Of a stretch of DNA of 64,000 bases, positions 9,658-18,833 are shown piece after piece. The position numbers and the translations under genes were made by a program. The stretch spans positions 60,147 to 124,146 of the forward strand of contig NZ_JAALJI010000023.1 of NCBI RefSeq assembly GCF_011064595.1. The letters run 5' to 3'. This stretch comes from Paludisphaera soli (GTDB lineage: Bacteria > Planctomycetota > Planctomycetia > Isosphaerales > Isosphaeraceae). Below the pieces are notes generated by a model. It had not been told where the DNA came from and searched no databases. It saw nothing but the letters and a program-made list of their open reading frames with translations. Positions within the stretch are counted from its first letter, which is position 1; the number at the start of each line of letters is the position of its first letter.

Positions 9658-11448
9658 TCACCCCCCGATCGCGTCCAGGGCCTCCCACCTCGCGTACGCG
9701 GCGGCGAGTTCCGCCTCGACGGCCTGGAGCTTGGCGTTGGCGCGGGCGATGTCGTCGCGGTCCTTCTTGTAGAAGGCCGGGTCGGCCATGGCCTCGTGGA
9801 GGGCGGCGAGGTCGGCCTCCAGCTTCTCGATCTTCACGGGGAGCCCTTGCAGCTCCTTGCGCTCCAGGTTCGTGAGCTTCTGGGGCTTCGGGGCGGCCGA
9901 CTTCGGGGACGCGGCCCCGGACGCCGCCGGCGCGGGCGCGGTCTCGGCGGGCCGGGCGGCGTCGCGCTGGCGGAGGTAGTCGTCGTAGCCGCCCTCGTAT
10001 TCCTTGACCGTCCCGTCGGGGTCGACGGTGATCACGCTGGTGGAGACGTCGTTCAGGAACGCCCGGTCGTGGCTGACGAGCAGGACCGTCCCCTGGTACT
10101 CCACCAGGAGCGATTCCAGGAGTTCGAGCGTCTCCAGGTCCAGGTCGTTCGTCGGCTCGTCGAGCACCAGGACGTTCGAGGGGCGGGTGAACAGCTTCGC
10201 CAGGAGCAGCCGGCTGCGCTCGCCGCCGGAGAGGTACTTCACCAGCGTCCGCGCCCGATCGGGGGTGAACAGGAAGTCCTGCAGGTAGCCCAGGATGTGC
10301 TTCTCGCGGCCGTCGATCGTGATCGTGTCGTAGTCGGTGATGTTCTTCTGGACGGTCTTCTCGTCGTCCAGCGACGACTTCAGCTGCTCGAAGTACGAGA
10401 TTTCGAGGTTCGTCCCCTGGCGGACCGTCCCGGAGCGGGGGGGGAGCTGGCCCAGCAGCAGGCGGAGCAGGGTGGTCTTGCCGGCGCCGTTGGGGCCGAT
10501 CACGCCCACCTTGTCGCCCCGGACGATCGTGGTCGAGAGGCCGCGCACGATCGAACGCTCGCCGTAGCCGAACTCGACGTCCTCGGCCTCGATGACGAGC
10601 ATCCCGGACTTCTCGGCCTCCTGCGCCTGGATGCGCGCCGTCCCCTGGCGGTCGCGGCGCTGCTGGTGGGCCCGGCGCATGGCCTGGAGCGCCCGGACCC
10701 GCCCCTCGTTGCGGGTGCGGCGGGCCTCGATGCCCTTGCGGATCCACTTCTCCTCCTCGGCCAGCTTCTTGTCGAAGAGGTCGCGCTCGCGGGTCTCGGC
10801 GGCGAGGAGCTGGTCGCGGCGGACGAGGAACGTGGCGTAGTCGCAGGCCCAGTCCATCAGGCGGCCGCGGTCCAGCTCGACGATCCGCGTCGCCAGCTTC
10901 TGCAGGAACACGCGGTCGTGGGTGACGAAGACGATCGTGCCGGGATAACGCAGGAGGAAGCCTTCGAGCCAGCCGATGGACTCGATGTCCAGGTGGTTGG
11001 TCGGCTCGTCGAGGAGCAGGACGTCGGGCTCGGCGACGATCGCCTGGGCCAGCAGCACGCGCCGCTTCATGCCCGAGGAAAGCTCCGAGAACTTCGCGTC
11101 CGGGTCGAGCCCCACGCGCGAGACGACCGACTGCACGCGGTGGTCGTCGCCGCCGAAGCCGTGGTCGTCGTGGGCCAGGCCCTCGGCCACCTCGTCGGCC
11201 ACGGTCCCTCCGTGCCCGGCCGGCACGTCCTGGAGCAGCCGCGCCACGCGCAGCCCTTGTTGGCGGAGGATCGAGCCCTCGTCGGGCGCGAGTTCGCCGC
11301 TGACGAGCTTCAGCAGCGTGCTCTTCCCCTCGCCGTTGCGGCCCAGGAGGCAGATCCGCTCCCCGGGCTCGATCGTCAGGTCCACCCCGTCCAGCAACTT
11401 CGGGCCGCCGAACGACAGCCCCACCCCGCGGATGCTCAGTAACGCCAT
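9658..11448 (-). CDS. ABC-F family ATPase, Uup-like
   Basis: 596 residues with two ATP-binding cassettes and no membrane segments, the ABC-F pattern. Cassette 1 has GRNGEGKST, an LSSGMKRRV signature and LLLDEPTNHLD. Cassette 2 has GPNGAGKTT, LSGGERSRL and LVLDEPTNDLD. A charged linker lies between them and a C-terminal coiled coil (about residues 520-596) resembles the DNA/RNA-binding tail of Uup. ABC-F proteins act on ribosomes or in DNA-transposition control. The start MALLSIRGVGLSFGG at 11448 is where family homology begins; no good Shine-Dalgarno is seen. Confidence 0.88.
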   Translation of the reverse strand: MALLSIRGVGLSFGGPKLLDGVDLTIEPGERICLLGRNGEGKSTLLKLVSGELAPDEGSILRQQGLRVARLLQDVPAGHGGTVADEVAEGLAHDDHGFGGDDHRVQSVVSRVGLDPDAKFSELSSGMKRRVLLAQAIVAEPDVLLLDEPTNHLDIESIGWLEGFLLRYPGTIVFVTHDRVFLQKLATRIVELDRGRLMDWACDYATFLVRRDQLLAAETRERDLFDKKLAEEEKWIRKGIEARRTRNEGRVRALQAMRRAHQQRRDRQGTARIQAQEAEKSGMLVIEAEDVEFGYGERSIVRGLSTTIVRGDKVGVIGPNGAGKTTLLRLLLGQLPPRSGTVRQGTNLEISYFEQLKSSLDDEKTVQKNITDYDTITIDGREKHILGYLQDFLFTPDRARTLVKYLSGGERSRLLLAKLFTRPSNVLVLDEPTNDLDLETLELLESLLVEYQGTVLLVSHDRAFLNDVSTSVITVDPDGTVKEYEGGYDDYLRQRDAARPAETAPAPAASGAASPKSAAPKPQKLTNLERKELQGLPVKIEKLEADLAALHEAMADPAFYKKDRDDIARANAKLQAVEAELAAAYARWEALDAIGG

Positions 11449-11531
11449 GATTGGATTTCGACCCGGACCAGCGGACGCGGACCCGACGCTCCCCCGGGCC
11501 TCAGGTCGCCATTGTACCGTAATCGCGGCGG

Positions 11532-12050
11532 CTATCGCTCCTCGTGGAACACGACGGCGGTGATCCAGTCGAGGCCCCAGAGGATCGTCCAGCCGTTCCC
11601 GCATCCGAAGATCCGATGCCGCAGCGGCGTCTGCGTCTCGATCGCCTCGACGAACTCGCGGACGGTGAGGTTGAGCGAGCCGAAGCGAACCACCCGCCCG
11701 TCCTGGCCCTCAGGCGGCGCCAGGCGGTATCCGAGGCTGGGACGATCCAGACCGTGCTCGAAAGGGTCGCTCAACTCGGCGAGCGTCATCGCGATCTTCG
11801 GGACCGTCATGCGCCTGTCCATGAGCCGGTCGGTCGATTTCACCGGGGCGTACGCGGCGGCCAGGACGATCAAGATCGAGACCCCCCAGGGAGGTCCCCA
11901 TCCGGCGACCCCCGCCCTCCCCCAGCGTCGGGCCAGGAGCACCCAGACGACCAGCGGCACGATCAGGATTTCGATGGGTGTGACGACCGTCAAGGCGGCG
12001 ACCGCCGCGCCCAGGGCCGTCCGGAAGGCCGTCGTCGCGGTCGGGGTCAT
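11532..12050 (-). CDS. Hypothetical membrane protein, tandem paralogue of the upstream gene
   Basis: 172 residues. Two hydrophobic stretches near the N-terminus are followed by a soluble domain containing AYAPVKSTDR, VPKIAMTLAELSDP, GRVVRFGSLNLTV and IETQTPLRHR. The same landmarks occur in the same order in the upstream protein, so the two are paralogues. The ATG overlaps that gene's stop by four bases. I do not recognise the family. It is probably an inner-membrane protein with a small exposed domain. Confidence 0.6.
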   Translation of the reverse strand: MTPTATTAFRTALGAAVAALTVVTPIEILIVPLVVWVLLARRWGRAGVAGWGPPWGVSILIVLAAAYAPVKSTDRLMDRRMTVPKIAMTLAELSDPFEHGLDRPSLGYRLAPPEGQDGRVVRFGSLNLTVREFVEAIETQTPLRHRIFGCGNGWTILWGLDWITAVVFHEER

Positions 12051-12619
12051 GACGAAGTTCCCGGGGCGGGCGTCGGCGTCGGGACGGAGAACGAGAGCCC
12101 CATGGCGGCGTTGCGACCCGTGAGGATCGACCAGCCGGCGTTGCCGCAGCTGTGAAACCAGTGCCGCAGCGGCGTCTGGTCCTCGATCTCCCGGATGAAT
12201 CGGCCGACGGTCAGCTCCGAAGCGGGGAAGCGGACGACGCGACCGTCCAGATCCTCGGGGCAGTCTCCGAAGAAGTAGTGGAAATAACCGTCGTCGACGG
12301 GCGAAGGCCGATGCAGGCCGTGTCCGCCCGGGTCGCGCAGCTCGGCGACCGTCATCGAAGTCTTCGGCAAGGCGATCCGCACGGCCTTCCGCCGTTCGAT
12401 CGTCTTGACGGGGGCGTAGTGGGCCCCGAGGACGACCGCGGTCAGGACCGCCGCCGGGGCCGCCCGTCCGACGCCGCGGAGGCCGATCATCCCCCAGATC
12501 GACAAGAAGCCGCCGGCGAGCAAGCAGAGGAGGGCGAGCGGCTCGGACGTGACGACCGCCGCCATCACGCCGATCCCCGCGGCCCCGAGGACGAACTGCG
12601 TCGTGGTGAGCTTCGGCAT
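12047..12619 (-). CDS. Hypothetical membrane protein, tandem paralogue of the downstream gene
   Basis: 190 residues. Two to three membrane segments in the first 65 residues are followed by HYAPVKTIERRK, LPKTSMTVAELRDP, GRVVRFPASELTV and IEDQTPLRHW. These match the downstream protein and indicate a local duplication. The C-terminus is Pro/Thr-rich. It sits between a SUKH-like gene and its paralogue, all on the minus strand with minimal spacing, so a three-gene operon is likely. Function unknown. Confidence 0.6.
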   Translation of the reverse strand: MPKLTTTQFVLGAAGIGVMAAVVTSEPLALLCLLAGGFLSIWGMIGLRGVGRAAPAAVLTAVVLGAHYAPVKTIERRKAVRIALPKTSMTVAELRDPGGHGLHRPSPVDDGYFHYFFGDCPEDLDGRVVRFPASELTVGRFIREIEDQTPLRHWFHSCGNAGWSILTGRNAAMGLSFSVPTPTPAPGTSS

Positions 12620-12634
12620 GCGGCCTTCCGAGGG

Positions 12635-13306
12635 TCAGAGCCAGCCGTAGTCGAAATCCGGCGAGCGATCGGCCAGCAGCTCGGCGTACACCCACTCGAT
12701 CGTCTCCGCGACGGTCCCGAGCAGGTGGACGCGGCCGTTCTCGTGGCAGAGCCAGCCACCCCGGTCGTCGTCGGTGTAGATCAGCATATCGCCCCCCGTG
12801 CTGGAGCCGAAAGCGTGCACCCGCGACGGGTCGACGTCCAGGTCGTATTGGGGAAGATGGAAGTGTTCGATGGACGCATGGTCCCGGGCGCCGTCGAGGC
12901 CCCCCGCGCAGCCGAAGGGCATCCAACCGACCTTGTCCACGAGCGAGTAATACGCCCGGAGCGTTTCGGGCAGGTGCGTCGGGACCTCGCCGGAGGGGGG
13001 CGTGATCTCGGCGCAGGCCACCCCTTCGGGCCACCAGCGAAAGCCCGCGTCGGTGTACTCCCGGGGCGTCCCTTGATGGAGCGCCAGGTCCCAGAGGCCT
13101 CCCGCCGTCAGGGCCTCCAGCCAGGCCTTCATGTTCGGGAACGGGCAGCGGTCGGCGATCCGCCCGAAGTAGGCGACGGGGTCCGGGAACGCCTCGCGGA
13201 TGGCGGGGGTGACCAGGAATCGGTGGGACTTCGGGACCTTCTGGAGGGCGTCCCCCAGGTTGAGGATCACCGACGTCCCTTGCCCTTCGTTCTCTTCCTT
13301 GCGCAT
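12635..13306 (-). CDS. Hypothetical protein, possibly SUKH/SMI1-KNR4-like
   Basis: 223 residues from MRKEENEGQGTSV; a GTG 16 codons upstream (13354) is possible. The middle segment LRAYYSLVDKVGWMPFGCAGG, with later GGDMLIYTDDD and GWLCHENGRVHLLG, has the feel of the SMI1/KNR4 (SUKH) fold, whose members are often immunity proteins against nuclease toxins. The similarity is by eye and weak. No toxin gene is adjacent; the next two genes are the small membrane paralogues. Confidence 0.5.
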   Translation of the reverse strand: MRKEENEGQGTSVILNLGDALQKVPKSHRFLVTPAIREAFPDPVAYFGRIADRCPFPNMKAWLEALTAGGLWDLALHQGTPREYTDAGFRWWPEGVACAEITPPSGEVPTHLPETLRAYYSLVDKVGWMPFGCAGGLDGARDHASIEHFHLPQYDLDVDPSRVHAFGSSTGGDMLIYTDDDRGGWLCHENGRVHLLGTVAETIEWVYAELLADRSPDFDYGWL

Positions 13307-13438
13307 CGTTGCGAGGCTCCCCTTGACGCATGTCGGCGGCCGCGAGAAAGCCACGATAGCCGATCCTTCGGCCGGCTTCGACGCGACGCGCCGCCGGGTT
13401 TCTCGAAAATCTCCTCAACGCCCGGGGGCCAGGCCGGC

Positions 13439-13470
13439 TATAATCACGTGGAGTCGTATACTCGCGTGAT
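13439..13470 (+). promoter_or_regulatory. Promoter -10 with overlapping nested dyad (candidate operator) before the RND pump genes
   Basis: TATAAT is at 13439-13444. Overlapping it is a nested inverted repeat: ATCACG (13443-13448) pairs with CGTGAT (13465-13470), and inside it GAGT (13451-13454) pairs with ACTC (13460-13463). The expected -35 position is weak. A dyad over the transcription start is where a repressor or MerR-type activator would bind. Regulation by metal is inference. Confidence 0.45.
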
Positions 13471-13485
13471 TCTGAGTACCCTTTC

Positions 13486-13863
13486 ATGATCGCCCCGCTC
13501 GTCTGCCTGCTCGGCCTCACGCTCGTCGGCCAGGACGGCCCGTCCGTCTCGGCCCTCGTGCGCGCGCCGGGGCTGCCGACGATCGAGGCGGCGACGAACC
13601 CCTGGGCCGTCGGCCCGGCGCGGACCGTCGCGACGCCGCTCGACGACGAGGTCGAGGAATTCCCCGACGAGCCCGAGGGGGACGACGAGGACGACCCCGG
13701 CGAGGCGATGGACGGCAAGGGGCGATCCTCCGCCTCCGCCTCCTTCGCGGCGCTCGACCTCCTGCCCCTCGATTCGCCCCCGCCCCCCGACTCGCCCTTC
13801 GCCGCATCCCCCGCGCGGCCCAAAGGCTCCCCGCTGAGCCTCCTCTGCCGGCTCCGATTCTGA
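13486..13863 (+). CDS. Small secreted acidic protein of unknown function
   Basis: 125 residues. A short hydrophobic start (MIAPLVCLLGLTLVG) looks like a signal peptide, followed by a strongly acidic stretch (residues about 52-75, rich in Asp/Glu) and a Pro/Ser-rich tail ending LSLLCRLRF. It begins right after the promoter/dyad and 218 bases ahead of the RND pump gene on the same strand. An acidic periplasmic protein beside a metal pump could bind cations, but this is inference. It is low-complexity and may be mis-called. Confidence 0.45.
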   Translation: MIAPLVCLLGLTLVGQDGPSVSALVRAPGLPTIEAATNPWAVGPARTVATPLDDEVEEFPDEPEGDDEDDPGEAMDGKGRSSASASFAALDLLPLDSPPPPDSPFAASPARPKGSPLSLLCRLRF

Positions 13864-14081
13864 GACGCCTGCCCGGGCATCCCGGGTGAGTCCGCGCGCC
13901 TCGTCCTCCCCCCTCGCGGACTTTCCCCGATCCGAACTTCGGCCGCCCCCTCTCGCCACGAGAGGAGTGGTCCACGCGCACGCCCCCGCGCGTCCGTCGC
14001 GGCCGCCCCGCAGGCCGTCCCCATCCTCTCAGGATCCATCCCGACGTCGGACGTCCGAACCGCCGGAGACTCTTCCCAATC

Positions 14082-17000
14082 ATGTTTGATCAACTGATCA
14101 TCTGGTCCTTGCGCAACCGCTCGCTGGTCGTCCTGGCCCTGTTCGGCCTGGTGGCCGTGGGGGCGAATTCGCTCTTGAACCTGCCCATCGACGCCGTGCC
14201 CGACATCACCAACGTCCAGGTGATGGCCCTGACCAACGCCCCGGCCCTGGGGCCGGAGGAGGTGGAGCAGTTCATCACCGTGCCGGTCGAGAACGAGATG
14301 AACGGCATCCCCTACGTCCAGGAGGTCCGCTCGTTCTCCCAGCTGGGCATCTCGGGCGTGACGATCGTGTTCGAGGAGGGGACGGACATCTACTGGGCCC
14401 GCCAGCAGGTGGGCGAGCGGCTCTCGCAGATCACCGCCGACATCCCCCCCGACTTCGGCCGCCCCGAGATCGGCCCGGTCGCAACCGGCCTGGGCGAGAT
14501 CTTCCAGTTCGAGGTGCGGAATGCCCCCGACGCCGAGAAGCCGCGCACGCTCATGGAGCTGCGGACGATCCTCGACTGGGACGTGGCCCGGCCCCTGAAG
14601 ACGGTGCCCGGCGTCGTCGAGATCAACCCATTCGGCGGCGAGCTGAAGACCTACGAGGTCACGGTCGACCCGGCCCGGATGACGGCCCGGAACATCTCGA
14701 TGGACAAGGTCTTCGACGCCGTCCGCCGCAACAACGCCAACTCGGGAGGCGGCTACATCGAGCGCAGCGGGCAGCAGCGGGTCATCCGCATGGTCGGCCT
14801 GATCGGCGACCTGGAGGCGCTGAACAACGTCGTCATCGACTCCAGCCGGGCCGGGACCCCGATCCGGGTCCGCGACATCGGCGAGGCCCGGTTCGCGCCG
14901 ATGATCCGCACCGGGGCCGTCACCCGCGACGGCCGCGGCGAGGCCGCCACGGCCACCGTGCTGATGCTCTCCGGCCAGAACTCCCGCGTGGTCGTCGAGC
15001 GCATCAAGGCCAAGATCGCCGAGATCCAGAAGACCCTCCCCCCCGGCGTGGTGATCGAGCCCTTCTACGACCGCGCCGCGCTGATCGAGCGGACGATCGC
15101 GACCGTGATGCAAAACCTGACCGAGGGCGGGGTTCTGGTCATCGCGGTGCTCTTGGTCCTGCTGGGGAACCTCAAGGCGGGGCTGATCGTGGCGTCGGCC
15201 ATCCCGCTGTCGATGCTCTTCGCCGGCAACCTGATGCTGGCCTCGGGGATCGCCGGCAGCCTGATGAGCCTGGGCGCGCTGGACTTCGGCCTGATCGTCG
15301 ACAGCGCCGTCATCGTGATCGAGAACTGCGTCAGCCGGCTGTCGCACGCCGGCCCCCGCGAGAGGTCGGTCGACGTCGTGCGCCGCGCGACCTTGGAGGT
15401 CCGCAAGCCGGTCGTCTTCGGCGTGGCGATCATCACGATGGTCCACCTGCCGATCCTGGCCCTGGAAGGGGTCGAGGGGAAGATGTTCCGGCCGATGGCC
15501 CTGACGGTGGTCTTCGCGCTGATCGGCTCGCTGATCCTCAGCCTGACGGCGACGCCCGTCCTGGCCTCGTTCTTCCTCAAGCCGGGGACCTCGGAGCGCG
15601 ACACGCTGCCGATCCGGATCGCCAAGCGGCTGTACGCCCCGACGCTGGCCTGGGTGGTGCGGCGGCCGGGCTTCGTGGCGACGGCCGCGGCCCTGGGCCT
15701 GGCGGCGACCATCCCGTTCGCGATGCAGCTCGGCGGCGAGTTCATCCCGCAGCTGGACGAAGGGGACCTGGTCGTCGTGCTCATCCGCCCGCCCGACGCC
15801 TCGCTGACCGAGGGCCTGGAGGGGACCACCCGATTCGAAGCGGCCCTGCACGAGCAGCTGCCGGACGTGATCCGCACGGTCGTCAGTCGCACCGGCCGGC
15901 CCGAGATCGGCATCGACCCGGCGGGCGTGAACCTGACCGACGTCTTCGTGCTGCTCAAGCCGTCCGACGACTGGAGGTCGGTCCACTCGAAGGAGGAGCT
16001 GATCGACCGGATCAACGAGATCGCGGCCGACGTGCTCCCCGGCACGTTCCTCAGCTTCACGCAGCCGATCCAGCTCCGGTTCAACGACCTGCTGGCCGGC
16101 GTCCGCGCCGACGTCGGCATCAGCCTGTTCGGCGACGACCTGGAAGTCCTCCAGGAGAAGGCCGACGCCATCGCCGCCGTGCTCCAGAAGGTGCCCGGCG
16201 CCACCGACGTGAAGGCCCAGGTGCTCGGCGGCCTGCCGTTCCTGAAGATCACCATCGACCGCGACCGGATCGCCCGATACGGCATCGACGCCTCCGACGT
16301 GCTCGACGTCGGCACGGCGCTCGGCGGCAAGATCGTCGGCCAGGTGGTCGAGGGCCAGCGCCGGTTCGACCTGGTCGTCCGCGTCGCCCCCGAGATGCGC
16401 AAGGACCCCCAGGCGATCGGCCAGCTCCGGATCCGCGACTCGCAGAACCGCCTGATCCCGCTCCAGGACGTCGCCGACGTGGAGACCGTCGACGGCGTGT
16501 ACGAGATCTGGCGCAAGGACCGCCAGCGCCGGGTGATGATCCAGGCCAACGTCCGCGGCCGCGACCTGGCGAGCTTCGTCGGCGAGGCCCAGGAGAAGGT
16601 CGAGGCCGAGGTTGCCCTGCCGCGCTCCTACACGCTCGAATGGGGCGGCACCTTCGAGAACCTCCAGTCGGCGACCCGGCGGCTCACGATCGTCCTGCCG
16701 GTCGCCCTCCTGGGCATCTTCCTGCTGCTCTACGCGACCTTCCAATCGATCGGCCTGGGGCTGTTGATCTTCCTGTCGGTGCCGCTGGGGGCCATTGGCG
16801 GGGTGATGGCGCTCTGGGTGCGGGACCTGAATTTCAGCATCTCGGCCGGGGTCGGCTTCATCGCCCTGTCGGGCGTGGCGGTGCTCGACGGCCTGGTGCT
16901 GGTCTCGGCCATCCGCCAGCTCATCGAAGCCGGCGAGCCGACACCCGACGCCGTCCGGAGCGCCTCGATGTCCCGCCTCCGGCCGATCCTTATGACCGGC

Positions 17001-17237
17001 ATGGTGGCGAGCCTCGGCTTCGTGCCGATGGCCTTCTCCCACGGCTCCGGCGCCGAGGTCCAGCGCCCGCTGGCGACCGTCGTCATCGGCGGCATCCTGA
17101 CGAGCACGCTGCTGAAGCTCGTCGTGATCCCCGCCATCTACCCCTGGTTCGACCCGGGCCCGCCCAAGCCCGACGCCGCACTGGAGGAGGAAACCTTCGC
17201 CGGCGACGAGGCCGGGGCCGACGCCGACGGCCACTGA
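14082..17237 (+). CDS. Heavy-metal efflux RND transporter, CusA/CzcA family
   Basis: 1051 residues, full length for an HME-RND proton antiporter that expels divalent or monovalent metal ions from the periplasm. It starts MFDQLIIWSLRNRSLV and has the usual LPIDAVPDITNVQV and FEEGTDIYWARQQVGERL segments. The family signature in TM4 reads ALDFGLIVDSAVIVIEN (about residue 402) where most members have Gly in place of the Ser. Hydrophobic blocks occur at about 10-30, 345-500 and 870-1030. No membrane-fusion or outer-membrane partner gene is adjacent, which is unusual for this family. Confidence 0.9.
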   Translation: MFDQLIIWSLRNRSLVVLALFGLVAVGANSLLNLPIDAVPDITNVQVMALTNAPALGPEEVEQFITVPVENEMNGIPYVQEVRSFSQLGISGVTIVFEEGTDIYWARQQVGERLSQITADIPPDFGRPEIGPVATGLGEIFQFEVRNAPDAEKPRTLMELRTILDWDVARPLKTVPGVVEINPFGGELKTYEVTVDPARMTARNISMDKVFDAVRRNNANSGGGYIERSGQQRVIRMVGLIGDLEALNNVVIDSSRAGTPIRVRDIGEARFAPMIRTGAVTRDGRGEAATATVLMLSGQNSRVVVERIKAKIAEIQKTLPPGVVIEPFYDRAALIERTIATVMQNLTEGGVLVIAVLLVLLGNLKAGLIVASAIPLSMLFAGNLMLASGIAGSLMSLGALDFGLIVDSAVIVIENCVSRLSHAGPRERSVDVVRRATLEVRKPVVFGVAIITMVHLPILALEGVEGKMFRPMALTVVFALIGSLILSLTATPVLASFFLKPGTSERDTLPIRIAKRLYAPTLAWVVRRPGFVATAAALGLAATIPFAMQLGGEFIPQLDEGDLVVVLIRPPDASLTEGLEGTTRFEAALHEQLPDVIRTVVSRTGRPEIGIDPAGVNLTDVFVLLKPSDDWRSVHSKEELIDRINEIAADVLPGTFLSFTQPIQLRFNDLLAGVRADVGISLFGDDLEVLQEKADAIAAVLQKVPGATDVKAQVLGGLPFLKITIDRDRIARYGIDASDVLDVGTALGGKIVGQVVEGQRRFDLVVRVAPEMRKDPQAIGQLRIRDSQNRLIPLQDVADVETVDGVYEIWRKDRQRRVMIQANVRGRDLASFVGEAQEKVEAEVALPRSYTLEWGGTFENLQSATRRLTIVLPVALLGIFLLLYATFQSIGLGLLIFLSVPLGAIGGVMALWVRDLNFSISAGVGFIALSGVAVLDGLVLVSAIRQLIEAGEPTPDAVRSASMSRLRPILMTGMVASLGFVPMAFSHGSGAEVQRPLATVVIGGILTSTLLKLVVIPAIYPWFDPGPPKPDAALEEETFAGDEAGADADGH

Positions 17238-17245
17238 CCGCGGCC

Positions 17246-17285
17246 CCGTCCCGGGCGGGGAGTCCACATCCCCCGCCCGGGACGG
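17246..17285. terminator. Strong hairpin between convergent genes
   Basis: A perfect 15-base-pair stem (17246-17260 with 17271-17285, centred on CCCGGGCGGGG) and a 10-base loop lie 9 bases after the RND pump stop, between convergent transcripts. There is no U-tract, so it may act as a bidirectional terminator or an mRNA end stabiliser. Confidence 0.6.
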
Positions 17286-17378
17286 CCGACGGTCGCCGCC
17301 TCGCGTATTCACCTCTTCACTTCGTTCCCATCCGCCGAGTGAGTCGGATCGGGCGATGGGCCGCCCAAGCGTCTCGGC

Positions 17379-18833
17379 TCACTTCCCCTCGGCGGCCCAG
17401 GTCTTCATCGTCGCGATGTTCTGCTGGAGGATCGCGACCTCCGCGGCGGATTGGGAGTCGAGATAGACCTTCATGTCGCTGTCGAACATGGCCGCCGATT
17501 CGGGCTGCGCGCCGCGGTCGTTCGTCTCGACGATCCAGTCGTCCAGGCGCTTGCGGAGGGCTTCCAGCGTGTCGCGATGGGCGGGGTCGTCGGCCAGGTT
17601 GCGGAGTTCGTGGGGGTCGGCCTGGAGGTCGTACAGCTCCTCCTTCGGGCGGGTGGGGGAGAAGAGCAGGCGCTCCTGGAGTTCGTCGAGCTTCCCCTGG
17701 GCGTGCAGCTCGCGGAGGCGCCGGAGGATCGGCTTCGCGTCCTTGTAGCGGTTCGGCTGGAGCATCGGACGTTCGGGGAGGAAGTTGCGGATGTACTTGA
17801 AGCGGTCCGTGCGGACGCTCCGGATGTGGTCGACCGTCTCGTCGCATCGGTCGCGGGCGCTGAAGACGGCGTCGCGGGGCCGGTAGTCCTTCGCGAACAG
17901 GTCGTGCGCCTGCATGGAAGCCGGGATCGGGGCCCGGGCCAGGGCGAGCGAGGTCGCGGCCAGGTCGATGTGCGAGACGAGATCGTCGCGGACCGTCCCC
18001 GCCGGGATGCCGGGGCCTCGGACCACCAGCGGGACGTGAATCCCCTCGTCGTAGAGGAACTGCTTGCCGCGCGCGTGGCTGATGCCGTGGTCGGTCATGA
18101 ACATGACCACCGTCTGATCCAGGATCCCCTCGCGCTCCAGCCTGTTCAGCACGTCGCCCACCTCGCGGTCGGTCTGGCGGACCGCGTCGAGGTAGGCGGC
18201 CCAGTCTTCCAGGATGACGGGATCGCGGGGGTAATAGGGCGGCAGCGTCACCGCGTCGGCGTCCGTCGGGACGTGTCGCTTGCGGGCGTTGTTCCGCCAG
18301 TTCGCGTTCTCGCGCAACTTACCGCCGTGGAGCTGGACCTGCATGAAGAACGGCTGGCCGGGCTTGCGTCCCGACCAATCGGCCCCGTCGTACATGGCCG
18401 GGTCCCACTCGAAGTTGTAGTCGGTCTTGCCGAGCTTCGACCCCTGGGCGGAGCCGATGGCCGTGTAATAGCCCTGGCGGCGGAGCAGGGCGGGGATCGG
18501 CTCGACGCCGTCCGGGAGGAGGATCTTCTCGGTTCCCCGGCCGCTGCGGTGGTTCTGGGCCCCGATGCTGGTCTGGTACATCCCGGTGATCAGGGCCGAC
18601 CGGCAGGGCGAGCAGACCGGGGCGGTGACGAACGTCTTCGCGAACCGGGCCCCTTCGCGCGCCAGCCGGTCGACGTTCGGCGTCCGGATCAGCGTCTCGC
18701 CGTAGCAGGAGAACTGGGCCGACATGTCGTCGACGAGGATCCAGACGATGTTCGGCCGCGCGTCCTCGCCGCGCGCGGCGAGGGTCGGGGACAGGGCGGC
18801 GGCGAGGGTCGTGAGGCAGAGCGCGAGACGCAT
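17379..18833 (-). CDS. Sulfatase, N-sulfoglucosamine sulfohydrolase-like
   Basis: 484 residues with an N-terminal signal peptide (MRLALCLTTLAAALSPTLAA), hence exported. RPNIVWILVDDMS gives the metal-binding Asp pair. CSPCR at residues 74-78 is the C-x-P-x-R motif whose Cys74 would be converted to formylglycine. MFMTDHGISHARGK and the C-terminal EELYDLQADPHELRNL are typical of the family. Planctomycetes carry many such enzymes for sulfated glycans. The start overlaps the stop of the upstream DUF1569 gene by one base, so they are coupled. Confidence 0.92.
   Translation of the reverse strand: MRLALCLTTLAAALSPTLAARGEDARPNIVWILVDDMSAQFSCYGETLIRTPNVDRLAREGARFAKTFVTAPVCSPCRSALITGMYQTSIGAQNHRSGRGTEKILLPDGVEPIPALLRRQGYYTAIGSAQGSKLGKTDYNFEWDPAMYDGADWSGRKPGQPFFMQVQLHGGKLRENANWRNNARKRHVPTDADAVTLPPYYPRDPVILEDWAAYLDAVRQTDREVGDVLNRLEREGILDQTVVMFMTDHGISHARGKQFLYDEGIHVPLVVRGPGIPAGTVRDDLVSHIDLAATSLALARAPIPASMQAHDLFAKDYRPRDAVFSARDRCDETVDHIRSVRTDRFKYIRNFLPERPMLQPNRYKDAKPILRRLRELHAQGKLDELQERLLFSPTRPKEELYDLQADPHELRNLADDPAHRDTLEALRKRLDDWIVETNDRGAQPESAAMFDSDMKVYLDSQSAAEVAILQQNIATMKTWAAEGK

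Noticed and set aside
11532..17312. A 1926-residue open frame on the minus strand
   Set aside because: Only its last 172 codons are a real gene. The rest is antisense to the RND pump and other genes and is low-complexity Arg/His/Asp-rich, an artefact of high GC.
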